Source: UBA4416 sp040387475 (GTDB taxonomy: Bacteria > Bacteroidota > Bacteroidia > B-17B0 > Aurantibacillaceae). Taken from it: 64,000 nucleotides of DNA. Under the pieces are notes generated by a model that had not been told where the DNA came from, searched no databases, and saw only the letters and a list, made by a program, of their open reading frames with translations. The translations under genes were made by a program, and so were the position numbers. The stretch is from NCBI GenBank assembly GCA_040387475.1, contig JAZKDT010000001.1, positions 434,001 through 498,000 of the forward strand. Direction: 5' to 3'. The first letter of the stretch is position 1. Every line of letters begins with the position of its first letter. Shown piece after piece: positions 45,678-52,818 of this stretch.

Positions 45678-46565
45678 TTAAATATTACCTATAAACCTAT
45701 TACGATGTTTATCTAAGTAATCATGATTATATAAACTCAGATTCTGAATTTTTTCTTTACCGGTTACACCAATTTTTTGATAAGCTTGCATTTCAATAGA
45801 GTCAGATAAAATGATCTGACCAGAATTTTCAAAACTGATCAAATGGCGATCGAACAATGCATCATATGTTGGTGATAATAAAATGCCATTATGAACATCT
45901 AATCTTTCATTATCGTTCGAATTTGACCATGGCAAAATGTGAGAGGCTACCAATACATTTAATTTATCAAATCCTGTCACAGCGCATTTATATTCCCATC
46001 TGTGGATGATCCTTTTTCTGTATGCTCCTTGACCAACTCTTGAGGTAACTAATCCCTTTCTTTCAGTTTCATTCGGGATACTGATTTCGTATATCTCTTG
46101 AGGTTCAGCTAAGAGAGAAGGTCCATCAAATAAATGCGGCTCGACCAGCAAATTAACTCCTTTTCGTTTGAAAAAAAAACGAATAGCAGTCCTTGATAGA
46201 TTATTTGTATCGTGTGTTTCAAAATAATCAACATCAAATACTTCCACTTCTGAAATATATTTTACGATCCCTTTTTGTTGATACTCGAATAGAAATACAC
46301 GTTTCCCATTTTCCACGTGATTTCTTAAAGCAAGATTTCCTTTTGTAAATACCATGTCTCCGGTTTGCCCTTCGCCTGTATAGGAAAACACATTGGCATT
46401 ATCCCAACCATCTTTATAGCCATACTGATGCCCTGTTGATCCGGTAAATATAAAGATATAAGGATGTTGAGCAGACGGACTAATCCCACTTTGTCTACTA
46501 CCACCATACTGATCATGGATATCAGATCGCTTGATGATTTGGTTAGGTATGTAGAGCTCTGCCAA
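45678..46565 (-). CDS. SRA-like and HNH endonuclease (type IV restriction-like)
   Basis: This 295-residue protein has an N-terminal SRA-like domain (YGGSRQSGISPSAQHPYIF at 20-38, then GYKDGWDNANVFSYTGEGQ) as in ScoMcrA-type enzymes that recognise modified DNA, and a C-terminal HNH nuclease: CAVTG near 192, then ASHILPWSN near 206 and HNGILLSPTYDALFD near 224-238. Such proteins cut DNA carrying 5-methylcytosine or phosphorothioate. There is no methyltransferase beside it, in line with a modification-dependent nuclease. The 22-bp-period array lies about 224 bp upstream of its start. Confidence 0.82.
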   Translation of the reverse strand: MAELYIPNQIIKRSDIHDQYGGSRQSGISPSAQHPYIFIFTGSTGHQYGYKDGWDNANVFSYTGEGQTGDMVFTKGNLALRNHVENGKRVFLFEYQQKGIVKYISEVEVFDVDYFETHDTNNLSRTAIRFFFKRKGVNLLVEPHLFDGPSLLAEPQEIYEISIPNETERKGLVTSRVGQGAYRKRIIHRWEYKCAVTGFDKLNVLVASHILPWSNSNDNERLDVHNGILLSPTYDALFDRHLISFENSGQIILSDSIEMQAYQKIGVTGKEKIQNLSLYNHDYLDKHRNRFIGNI

Positions 46566-46788
46566 TTTAATTTATATTAATCAAAAATGGTGAAATAATT
46601 TAAGATTGCCTATTTAGTTGTGTTTTTAAAACATTTGTTTATTAGTGCGTTTTTAATATGAAGTTAAACCTTTAATGTAAGTTCAAATACAGGCAGCGTG
46701 TTATACCCTCCTTTTAATAAACATATTCATTTGCCCGCTCGATCGGCAAGGTCTGGTTCCGAATTCATAGCAGTACATACTAACCTCT

Positions 46789-47247
46789 ACTTTTCTTTAT
46801 ACTCATTCAAACCTCCTCCAACACTTATCTAATCTCGCGATATCGACATTTCTACCTGTCTCTATGCCCATCCATACCTATCCGTATAGGCACCTCTACC
46901 TAACTAAATACGCATTCGTACCTCACCACAAGCCTATTCATACCTGTCTCTATAAGCATCTCTACCTCGCCCAATACACATTCATACCTCGTAACATAAG
47001 CATCTCTACCTGCCTGCATGCCCATCGATACCTGTCTGTATGCTCATCTTTACCTCACCTAATCTCCATTCATACCTCGCCCAATGCCTATCTCTATCGC
47101 ACCCAATGGTCATTCATACCTGTCTGCATAAGCATCCATACTTATCAGTAAGCGCATCTCCGGCCCGGAAATGCCAACCCATACCTCACCTTATCGACAA
47201 AATACCTCCGGATATGTTAGCCTCTACCTGTGTGTATGAACCTTGCA
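46789..47247. repeat. Degenerate 22-bp-period array of about 21 units
   Basis: Cut at regular steps, the DNA falls into units starting at 46789, 46811, 46832, 46854 and then every 22 bp to 47162, then 47183, 47204 and 47226. Three units are 21 bp. Each unit keeps ACCT at positions 1-4, C often at 7, A at 11 and T at 12, CAT at 16-18 and usually T at 22. Positions 5-10, 13-15 and 19-21 vary but reuse a few words (GTCTNTAT, CGCCCAAT; AAG, GCC; CTCT, TCAT). By eye, A at position 11 is present in every full-length unit. A weaker unit may precede at 46767. The plus strand is poor in G. Each 22-bp unit looks like two 11-bp halves. Function unknown. Confidence 0.85.
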
Positions 47248-47757
47248 TGTTGTAAAAGACACTCAGGGTTTTGCATACACGTATATCAATAGCTGTTCAA
47301 ATGTTAAAAAAAACGCCCGGCCTTCTTATTGTTTCAATTATTTTTTTATCCATTCACAAATTTATTTCCACCACTTAATTTCAGGTTACTACCACTTGTA
47401 AATTATACAGGGTCTTTAACCTTTTTTGTGGACTGTTAAATTTCATTTGTGGCACAGTGCTTGGAAAGTCCCTTACAACAAGCGAAAGCAGAGGGTCATA
47501 CAAATAAGAACACTTGCCTTTTGGTTCTCGATTTCGCTTGAACTGACACCATCCGTCGCATAAAGCTTCGGCGGGCAAAGAAAAATAATTAATAAAACAT
47601 TAAACCCTTTCAAAAAATGCCTTTATGGAACCGCCATTTTAAATATGTAAAAACATAACCAGGTTTGGTTTTACAGCAGAGGTCTTCCGCACTTTTCCCT
47701 CTCCATAAAAAAGTAAAGACTTAATTCATTAATAATAATTTTTAATACTTAGAAATC
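47248..47757. other. Gene-free stretch between the array and the next gene
   Basis: The 510 bp are AT-rich and hold no convincing gene. They include TGGC-ACAGTGC-TTGG at 47450-47464, a near match to the sigma-54-like sites, preceded by ACTGTTAAATTT, which resembles part of the CCCCAAACTGTTAAAATT element. Around 47648-47677 an imperfect hairpin (TGTAAAA ... TTTTACA with AACC/GGTT inside) lies upstream of the gene at 47758. Confidence 0.5.
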
Positions 47758-48456
47758 ATGTCAAATATGACGTATATACCAAGCACCGATGCCGAGAAAG
47801 GCATTTGGCTAGCAAACTTTACCCTTAAATTACAATTGTATGCCATAGTGCTTGGCATCACCACTGCCGAGCTTGCAGCTATCCAAAAAGATAACGCCAT
47901 GTACCAGTACGTTATCAATTTAATAGAGGCCTTCAGGCAAAATCTATCGAGCCTCACCGGATACAAAAACATGCTCAAACATGCTGTAGGCCAGCAGCAC
48001 ATAGGTGCAGTGCCTGTGTTGCCAACCATGCCCACAGCGCCTGTGGCTGTAGCGGAAGGTGTGTTCGACCGTATTCCGAAACTGGTGGCCCGTATGAAAA
48101 ACAGTTCGAACTATAACGAGACCATCGGTTCCGACCTGGGCATCATTTCGCCAGCCGTTACACCGGTTGATATAGACAGCCTGCAACCTGATCTTACCAT
48201 TAAACTGGATGTGGGACGCCCGCACATCAAATGGGTAAAAGGCTATTCGGACGCCATTGATCTGTATGTAGATCGTAACGACGGAACGGGCTTTACATTA
48301 TTGGGCCGTTTACTCAAAAACGAATGCATTGATATAGTAAGCCTGGCGCCAACCAAACTATTGGATGAATGGAGTTACAAAGCCGTGTATGTGATCGGTA
48401 ACTCACAGGTAGGTTTATACAGTAAGGTGACAGCAGTACTGGTTAAAAAAATATAG
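47758..48456 (+). CDS. Two-domain protein of unknown function, FN3-like C-terminus
   Basis: This 232-residue protein has no signal peptide. Residues 1-80 form an alanine- and leucine-rich helical part (LYAIVLGITTAELAAIQKDN). A proline- and alanine-rich linker follows (GAVPVLPTMPTAPVAVAEG). The C-terminal 100 residues are beta-rich (IKLDVGRPHIKWVKGYSDAI, then GLYSKVTAVLVKK) and resemble a fibronectin-III-like domain. I do not recognise a function. It stands alone with its own terminator. ATGs at 47758 and 47767 are both possible starts. Confidence 0.68.
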   Translation: MSNMTYIPSTDAEKGIWLANFTLKLQLYAIVLGITTAELAAIQKDNAMYQYVINLIEAFRQNLSSLTGYKNMLKHAVGQQHIGAVPVLPTMPTAPVAVAEGVFDRIPKLVARMKNSSNYNETIGSDLGIISPAVTPVDIDSLQPDLTIKLDVGRPHIKWVKGYSDAIDLYVDRNDGTGFTLLGRLLKNECIDIVSLAPTKLLDEWSYKAVYVIGNSQVGLYSKVTAVLVKKI

Positions 48457-48474
48457 TGGTTGTTGTTTGCTTAA

Positions 48475-48510
48475 GATCCTCACCCGGTAATCCGGGTGGG
48501 GATTTTTTTT
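48475..48510 (+). terminator. Intrinsic terminator
   Basis: ATCCTCACCCGG, loop taat and CCGGGTGGGGAT form a 12-bp stem with one G-T pair, followed by eight T. It ends the gene at 47758-48456. Confidence 0.9.
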
Positions 48511-48519
48511 GTCCGCAGA

Positions 48520-48582
48520 ATGTCTTCTATACTTTTTGCTGGTTACTGAGCGGAGTCGAAGTACGTCAAAAAGTATAGAAGA
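48520..48582. repeat. Inverted-repeat element, copy 1 (17-bp arms)
   Basis: GTCTTCTATACTTTTTG and CAAAAAGTATAGAAGAC are perfect inverted arms around GCTGGTTACTGAGCGGAGTC-type sequence. A diverged copy lies at 49125-49180, and a short version (TACTTTTTGGCGTCAAAAAG) near 49025-49050. Confidence 0.75.
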
Positions 48583-48635
48583 CATTTTGAAAATACTTTT
48601 GCAATCACGTGACTAAAGGCTCTTTCTTTTACTCT

Positions 48636-48700
48636 TTGTCACTTTTTTTCTTAGTCAAAAAAAGTAACCAAAAAAGACAAGGCGAAACACCAACTCCAAT
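48636..48700. repeat. Intergenic inverted repeat of CACTTTTTTTC / AAAAAAAGTAACC type
   Basis: TTTGTCACTTTTTTTC and AAAAAAAGTAACCAAAAAAG are inverted around TTAGTC. Open frames crossing it translate to Lys-Lys-Ser-Asn-Gln-Lys runs that are products of the repeat, not proteins. No gene is supported in 48457-49359 as a whole. Confidence 0.5.
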
Positions 48701-48880
48701 CTTTTTCTCGCTCGAAAAGTCTCCGCAATGCCGCCGAAAAAATTGTAGTTCACACTGTTTCGCCAAAGTCAGCCGCACTATTACCAACGTATGCAGTGGT
48801 TTGTATTATACTATCAAACTCTTTCTGAGCAGCTAACCGCTTATAGGCTAACAGTAGGATAAAGCCTAAGCTTTGTGACA

Positions 48881-49013
48881 ATGATTTTGTGGAGCAATAG
48901 TTTATAAAAGCAACGAAGACTTGGCTCCCAGAGGGACCAAGGCGTGAGATGTTTTATAAACGGTTTTGTGGCAAGCCTGAGCTTGCAACAAAAATTGCCT
49001 ATCACAAAATCAT
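48881..49013. repeat. 133-bp element with 11-bp terminal inverted repeats and internal hairpins
   Basis: The ends are ATGATTTTGTG (48881-48891) and CACAAAATCAT (49003-49013). Inside are TTTATAAAA and TTTTATAAA in inverted positions, a CTTGGCTCCC/GGGACCAAG stem (48920-48941) and a GCAAGC/GCTTGC stem. The right end with its CCTATCACAAAATCATG context recurs at 49091-49107. It looks like a small non-autonomous mobile element or structured RNA. Confidence 0.55.
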
Positions 49014-49124
49014 GAGGGTTTTTGTATACTTTTTGGCGTCAAAAAGTATAAAAGAGTTTGCATGACAGGCAAAGAAAGTAGGTCCAACTACCTATCACAA
49101 AATCATGTGACGTCCTGGGGTGAT

Positions 49125-49180
49125 AGTATGCTTTTGCCGGTTGCTGAGCGGAGCCGAAGCACGTCAAAAAGTATCGAAGA
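49125..49180. repeat. Inverted-repeat element, copy 2
   Basis: GCCGGTTGCTGAGCGGAGCC followed by GAAGCACGTCAAAAAGTATC is a diverged copy of the element at 48520-48582. In 49220-49340 short words such as CTTCGCTCGCAATGACGAAA recur, another common palindromic repeat type. Confidence 0.6.
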
Positions 49181-49359
49181 GTTGGTAATGGAAGAAACTA
49201 ATTAAAACGAAAACTGTGTATGAGATTGCCACGCTTCGCTCGCAATGACGAAACGCCAACACCATTGCTTAATAAATCGAGATTCTGAAACAAGTTCAGA
49301 ATGACAGACTGTGTGCAAGGTTATTTCGCTCGCAATGACGAAATTCGATACCGATTCCC

Positions 49360-49659
49360 TTACTTAATAAAATTCAGGGTGATCAGCAGGATCACCAGTA
49401 AAATGCCCACAAGGGAAGTGATAAAAAAATAATCAGCCGCTGTTTCCAAACGTTTCTCACGTACCGGATCTTTTGATTTTAAAGAGATAAAGGAAAAACC
49501 GCAGCTAAACGTTAACAGTACAGCAATGATGGACGTGGCTTCACCCACCAGGTGCGTTTGTTCGCGGTCGCCAAACCGGAGCGAGGAGATCACAAATAAA
49601 CAAATACCCAGTAGCGTGGCCGATGTATTTAAAATATGCTGTGAGGTGGTGTTAGCCAT
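49360..49659 (-). CDS. Small membrane protein of unknown function
   Basis: This 99-residue protein has three membrane segments (about 12-28, 40-57 and 76-97), with a charged loop KSKDPVREKRLETAADYF between the second and third. No family is recognised. It follows the SRPBCC gene by 3 bp on the same strand and is surely cotranscribed with it. Confidence 0.7.
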   Translation of the reverse strand: MANTTSQHILNTSATLLGICLFVISSLRFGDREQTHLVGEATSIIAVLLTFSCGFSFISLKSKDPVREKRLETAADYFFITSLVGILLVILLITLNFIK

Positions 49660-49662
49660 TAT

Positions 49663-50100
49663 TTAATAACGGTTTTCCTCAACCACCTGCTTTAATTTTT
49701 CGAGCATCATTTCCCAGTTTTGAGACGATTGTTCGGCCATTTCTTCCGAATCATTATTGTCTTGAGTGAGCACAACAAATACATCTTCCCCTTTTTGGCC
49801 CAGTTCAATGCTGATAATGTGGTAATTTTCCTCAGTATCGGGTTTCTCCGATTGAGCATTGTAGGAATTGTACTTAAGCAAACGCCCTGGTTGCGCATCC
49901 AAAATAGTCCCTTTTTCTTCAAAGGGGTTGCCATCCCACTCGCCGGTGAATACAATCTTGCTTCCCTTTTTGAAATCCGACTCAACGTCGGCGTCGAACA
50001 TATATTGTTTTATTTTTTGCGGATTGGTTAGCGCATCCCATACTTCGTCGGGAGTGGCCTGTATAGTTACCTGTGCTTTAGCGATCAGATCTGTTTTCAT
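49663..50100 (-). CDS. SRPBCC / AHSA1-type protein
   Basis: This 145-residue protein (start at the ATG at 50100; one at 50112 adds four residues) fits the START-like AHSA1 fold: VTIQATPDEVWDALTNPQKI near the N-terminus, GEWDGNPFEEKGTILDAQPG in the middle and NWEMMLEKLKQVVEE at the end. Members bind small hydrophobic ligands or assist Hsp90. Many Bacteroidota copies follow ArsR-type regulators, and here an ArsR-type gene lies divergent at 50280. Confidence 0.85.
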   Translation of the reverse strand: MKTDLIAKAQVTIQATPDEVWDALTNPQKIKQYMFDADVESDFKKGSKIVFTGEWDGNPFEEKGTILDAQPGRLLKYNSYNAQSEKPDTEENYHIISIELGQKGEDVFVVLTQDNNDSEEMAEQSSQNWEMMLEKLKQVVEENRY

Positions 50101-50138
50101 TAGATTTTTCATTAGTGGTTCATAAGTAAAAAGGTAGA

Positions 50139-50154
50139 TTCAAATCCGGTGCCA
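50139..50154 (-). promoter_or_regulatory. Sigma-54-like site before the SRPBCC gene
   Basis: On the minus strand TGGC-ACCGGAT-TTGA has a perfect -24 half and GA instead of GC at -12, like the site at 42127. It is about 39 bp before the ATG at 50100. Confidence 0.4.
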
Positions 50155-50247
50155 GTTGGGAAATTCGTCTTGGGTAAGGCTGTTCTCAGCTTTGCCCGGG
50201 CCAAGCAGGTCTATTTTGATAGGATTTAACTTTAGGATACTAAATAA

Positions 50248-50271
50248 ATCGATACATTTGCATACGTCAAT
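50248..50271 (+). promoter_or_regulatory. Operator-like site overlapping the ArsR-gene promoter
   Basis: The 24-bp site begins ATCGATACATTTG and ends GTCAAT. It contains TACATTTG, a Bacteroidota -7 box, and matches 18 of 24 positions with the two palindromic sites at 50584 and 50692. This suggests that the ArsR-type protein represses its own gene. Confidence 0.55.
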
Positions 50272-50279
50272 ATAACATC

Positions 50280-50567
50280 ATGAACATGAAACTGGATCTT
50301 AAGAAGATCGAAAAGATTTCCAAAGCCCTGGGCGACCCGTATCGCCTAAAGATCATGGAACTCATCAAACAACAAAAATGCGCTTTACAATGTTCGTCGC
50401 TCATTGATACGTTTGAGTTATCCCAATCAACGGTATCACATCATGTCAAACAGCTGATCGAAGCCGATTTACTGATCGCTGAGAAAGACGGGAGAGCCGT
50501 CAACTACCAGGTTAATAAAGAGGTTTTTGATTCTTACATCAAGTATTTAAGAAATTTTGGCAATTAG
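50280..50567 (+). CDS. ArsR-family regulator
   Basis: This 95-residue winged-helix protein has LGDPYRLKIMELIKQQKC near 17-34, then the recognition part LSQSTVSHHVKQLIEADLL. Two cysteines (Cys34 and Cys38, CALQC) lie at the position where some ArsR/SmtB repressors bind metalloids or sense redox state. Two palindromic 24-bp sites follow it, before the small protein gene at 50733. It probably represses both itself and the next genes. Confidence 0.88.
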   Translation: MNMKLDLKKIEKISKALGDPYRLKIMELIKQQKCALQCSSLIDTFELSQSTVSHHVKQLIEADLLIAEKDGRAVNYQVNKEVFDSYIKYLRNFGN

Positions 50568-50583
50568 ACCGGTCAATTAATAC

Positions 50584-50715
50584 ATCGAAATATTTGGATA
50601 TATCGATTTAATCGTTTTTCTTTGTAAACGTATTTCCCCCTCCACTTAAATTTTTTAAAACAGAGAAAAAGGAAATGCTACCGGAAAATAAATCGAAATA
50701 TTTAGATATATCAAT
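50584..50715 (+). promoter_or_regulatory. Two palindromic operator sites upstream of the small Cys-protein genes
   Basis: ATCGAAATAT-TTGG-ATATATCGAT (50584-50607) is an almost perfect palindrome. ATCGAAATAT-TTAG-ATATATCAAT (50692-50715) is its direct repeat 108 bp later. They bracket the gene-free start of the next transcript and resemble the site in front of the ArsR-type gene. Confidence 0.7.
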
Positions 50716-50732
50716 CCTTAAATTGAACGACC

Positions 50733-50909
50733 ATGAAAGACCAGGATAACAAAACCAACGCCCTTTGCTATTGCAAAGACCAGCTACCCGTACAAAGAGT
50801 AGCGCTGGCTGAAGATACAAAAACACTTACCACCGGAAAACAATTGAAGAAGATACATGGCGAGAGGGAGCAACCCTGGTCGGTATTTGGAGAATGGTAC
50901 TGGATTTAA
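50733..50909 (+). CDS. 58-residue Cys-containing small protein
   Basis: A clean frame from ATG 50733 to TAA 50909 encodes a soluble protein with ALCYCKDQLPVQRVALAED near the N-terminus and WSVFGEWYWI at the end. It starts 18 bp after the second operator-like site. The CYC pair and the regulator beside it suggest binding of a metal or metalloid, which is inference. No known family. Confidence 0.6.
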   Translation: MKDQDNKTNALCYCKDQLPVQRVALAEDTKTLTTGKQLKKIHGEREQPWSVFGEWYWI

Positions 50910-51016
50910 TTGCAGAGAATGGGAGGTATCAGGTAGGAAGCTTCCCAACCTTAAATCCGCCTGCAATTAAAGCCCGCCTTGAAAGATGAAGTTTGAATTT
51001 AAAAACACCAAAACAT

Positions 51017-51178
51017 ATGAGCACACAAACAACCACTACACCCAACAGCAATTTTATGAAAGCGATGATCAAAATTGCTAACCCCGATTGGACGCCTGAA
51101 CAAATTGAAGCCGAGGCGCAACGAAAAATGCAGGAAACCATTGCCGGTGATGACAATTGTGAATTTTGTTCCAGCTAA
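51017..51178 (+). CDS. Small protein with CEFC motif
   Basis: The ATG at 51017 gives 53 residues. An in-frame ATG at 50993 would add eight. A helical middle (MKAMIKIANPDWTPEQIEAE) is followed by DDNCEFCSS at the C-terminus, a possible metal- or thiol-reactive pair. It is downstream of the 58-residue gene and just before a strong terminator, so it closes this small unit. No known family. Confidence 0.6.
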   Translation: MSTQTTTTPNSNFMKAMIKIANPDWTPEQIEAEAQRKMQETIAGDDNCEFCSS

Positions 51179-51196
51179 TACTATGTTTATCTGTTT

Positions 51197-51230
51197 AAAA
51201 AAGCTATTCCTAAAACGAATAGCTTTTTTT
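51197..51230 (+). terminator. Intrinsic terminator of the small Cys-protein unit
   Basis: AAAAAGCTATTC, loop ctaaaac and GAATAGCTTTTT form a 12-bp stem followed by a T-run. Confidence 0.9.
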
Positions 51231-51341
51231 ATTGACTTACTGTTTTTAAATAAATCTTACATGGGTCACCTTAATTAACTCCAACTATTTTGAAATAAGA
51301 TGTTTTTTTGTAATATTGAAACTTACTCAAAAACAGGTTAA

Positions 51342-52805
51342 ATGGCAGGCAAACAAAAGATGAGCGAAGATCTTTCGGAATCTTTATACATGGCAGATGA
51401 TTCAACTATGGTGCATATCATGGATAAAGATGGTATGATCGTTTATGTAAATGATCTTTTTTGCAGGATTTCAAAATACAACCGCGAAGAGCTAATTGGC
51501 CATGATCATAGTATGCTCATTGCAGAGCATCACGGAGACGGCTTTCTTCAAAGCATTTGGTCCAGCATCCATGCCGGAAAGGTATGGAGCGGTAAGATAA
51601 AGCATGTGGCCAAAGACGGAACATACTATTGGGTAAACACGGTGATGATGCCGGCCCCCGGGTATAAGCATACAGAAGGCCGTTATATGGCCATTAGCCA
51701 TAACCTCATGGAACAGATTGAAGTAGAGGAAGCGCTTAAGAAAACGCAATCTTACCTGCGCTCAAGTATCGAAAGTTATAAAGATGTGTTGATCTTCTCT
51801 ATCGATACCTCTTTTAATTACCGGTTATTCAACTCAGCGTTTAAGGCCGCCACCAAACATGTTTACGGAACCGAAGTAGTGGAAGGTAAGTCGATGCTGG
51901 AAACAATTACGGTAGAAGACGACCGCGAAAAAGCAAAACGGAATTGCGAAAAGGCATTGGCTGGTCATGGCCATACAAGCCTCGAGGTATATGGTGATAT
52001 GAACAAAATATATTTTGAGACCATTTATAGCCCCATTTTAGAGGCTGATGGAAAAGTAATTGGCGTGACTATTTTATCCGCAAATGTAACCGAACGTAGA
52101 ATTGCCGAAGAACAAATCATTTCCCTGAATAAGGAATTAGAAGCGTTTTCATATTCGGTGGCCCACGATCTGAGAGCGCCCCTGCGTTCGGTACATGGTT
52201 ACGCACAGATATTAAAAGAGGATTATGAGGCGCTGTTAGATGATGAAGGAAAACGCATCATAGAAGTTTTAAAATCCAATGCCACCAAAATGAGCACGCT
52301 CATTGATGACCTGTTGGCCTTTTCAAAATTAGGACGAAAAGATGTTAGAAAAACCGACATCAATATGAATGACCTTACAGAACATGTAGTATACGAGATT
52401 GCTAAACTGGCGCCACACCAGGCAGATGTCAGGTTAGATGATCTTCATCATATTTCCGGCGATTACGGATTGATATACCAGGTGATGTATAATGTTGTTT
52501 CCAATGCTGTTAAATATTCTTCCAAAAAAGAGAAACCACAGGTACACATTTCATCTTCAAAAACAGATAATGAAGTTGTTATCTCTGTAAAAGATAATGG
52601 AGCCGGCTTTGATATGAAGTATGCACATAAACTATTTGATATTTTTCAACGCCTGCACGCACAACATGAATTTGAAGGAACCGGCGTGGGACTGGCCATT
52701 GTGCAACGGATCATTAACAAACATGGTGGAAAAATATGGGCCGAAGCAGAAGAGGGGAAAGGTGCTACCTTCTTTTTTAAAATGCCGGGTGTATTGAACC
52801 AGTAA
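51342..52805 (+). CDS. PAS-domain sensor histidine kinase (cytosolic)
   Basis: This 487-residue kinase has no membrane segment. A PAS domain with PAC-like end covers about 10-125 (MVHIMDKDGMIVYVNDLFCR; DGTYYWVNTVMMP), a second PAS about 140-260, then a HisKA helix with SYSVAHDLRAPLRSVHGYAQ (phospho-His near 274) and a HATPase domain (SNAVKYSS near 386, DNGAGFDM near 421, GTGVGLAIV near 447). This is the phytochrome-like HisKA form. No response regulator is adjacent. Confidence 0.92.
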   Translation: MAGKQKMSEDLSESLYMADDSTMVHIMDKDGMIVYVNDLFCRISKYNREELIGHDHSMLIAEHHGDGFLQSIWSSIHAGKVWSGKIKHVAKDGTYYWVNTVMMPAPGYKHTEGRYMAISHNLMEQIEVEEALKKTQSYLRSSIESYKDVLIFSIDTSFNYRLFNSAFKAATKHVYGTEVVEGKSMLETITVEDDREKAKRNCEKALAGHGHTSLEVYGDMNKIYFETIYSPILEADGKVIGVTILSANVTERRIAEEQIISLNKELEAFSYSVAHDLRAPLRSVHGYAQILKEDYEALLDDEGKRIIEVLKSNATKMSTLIDDLLAFSKLGRKDVRKTDINMNDLTEHVVYEIAKLAPHQADVRLDDLHHISGDYGLIYQVMYNVVSNAVKYSSKKEKPQVHISSSKTDNEVVISVKDNGAGFDMKYAHKLFDIFQRLHAQHEFEGTGVGLAIVQRIINKHGGKIWAEAEEGKGATFFFKMPGVLNQ

Positions 52806-52818
52806 TTTGTATTTTTAG

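Noticed and set aside
46789..47247. CRISPR array
   Set aside because: There is no constant repeat alternating with unique spacers. All units are degenerate with a 22-bp step, far shorter than a repeat-spacer unit, and no cas gene is near.
46864..47255. Protein-coding frames across the 22-bp array
   Set aside because: The translations are His/Tyr/Thr/Ile-rich strings with a 22-residue period that simply mirrors the DNA. Indels break the frames and there is no start signal or known domain.
48609..48836. 75-codon frame with KKSNQKRQ
   Set aside because: It is produced by a dispersed intergenic inverted repeat common in this phylum and has no support as a gene.
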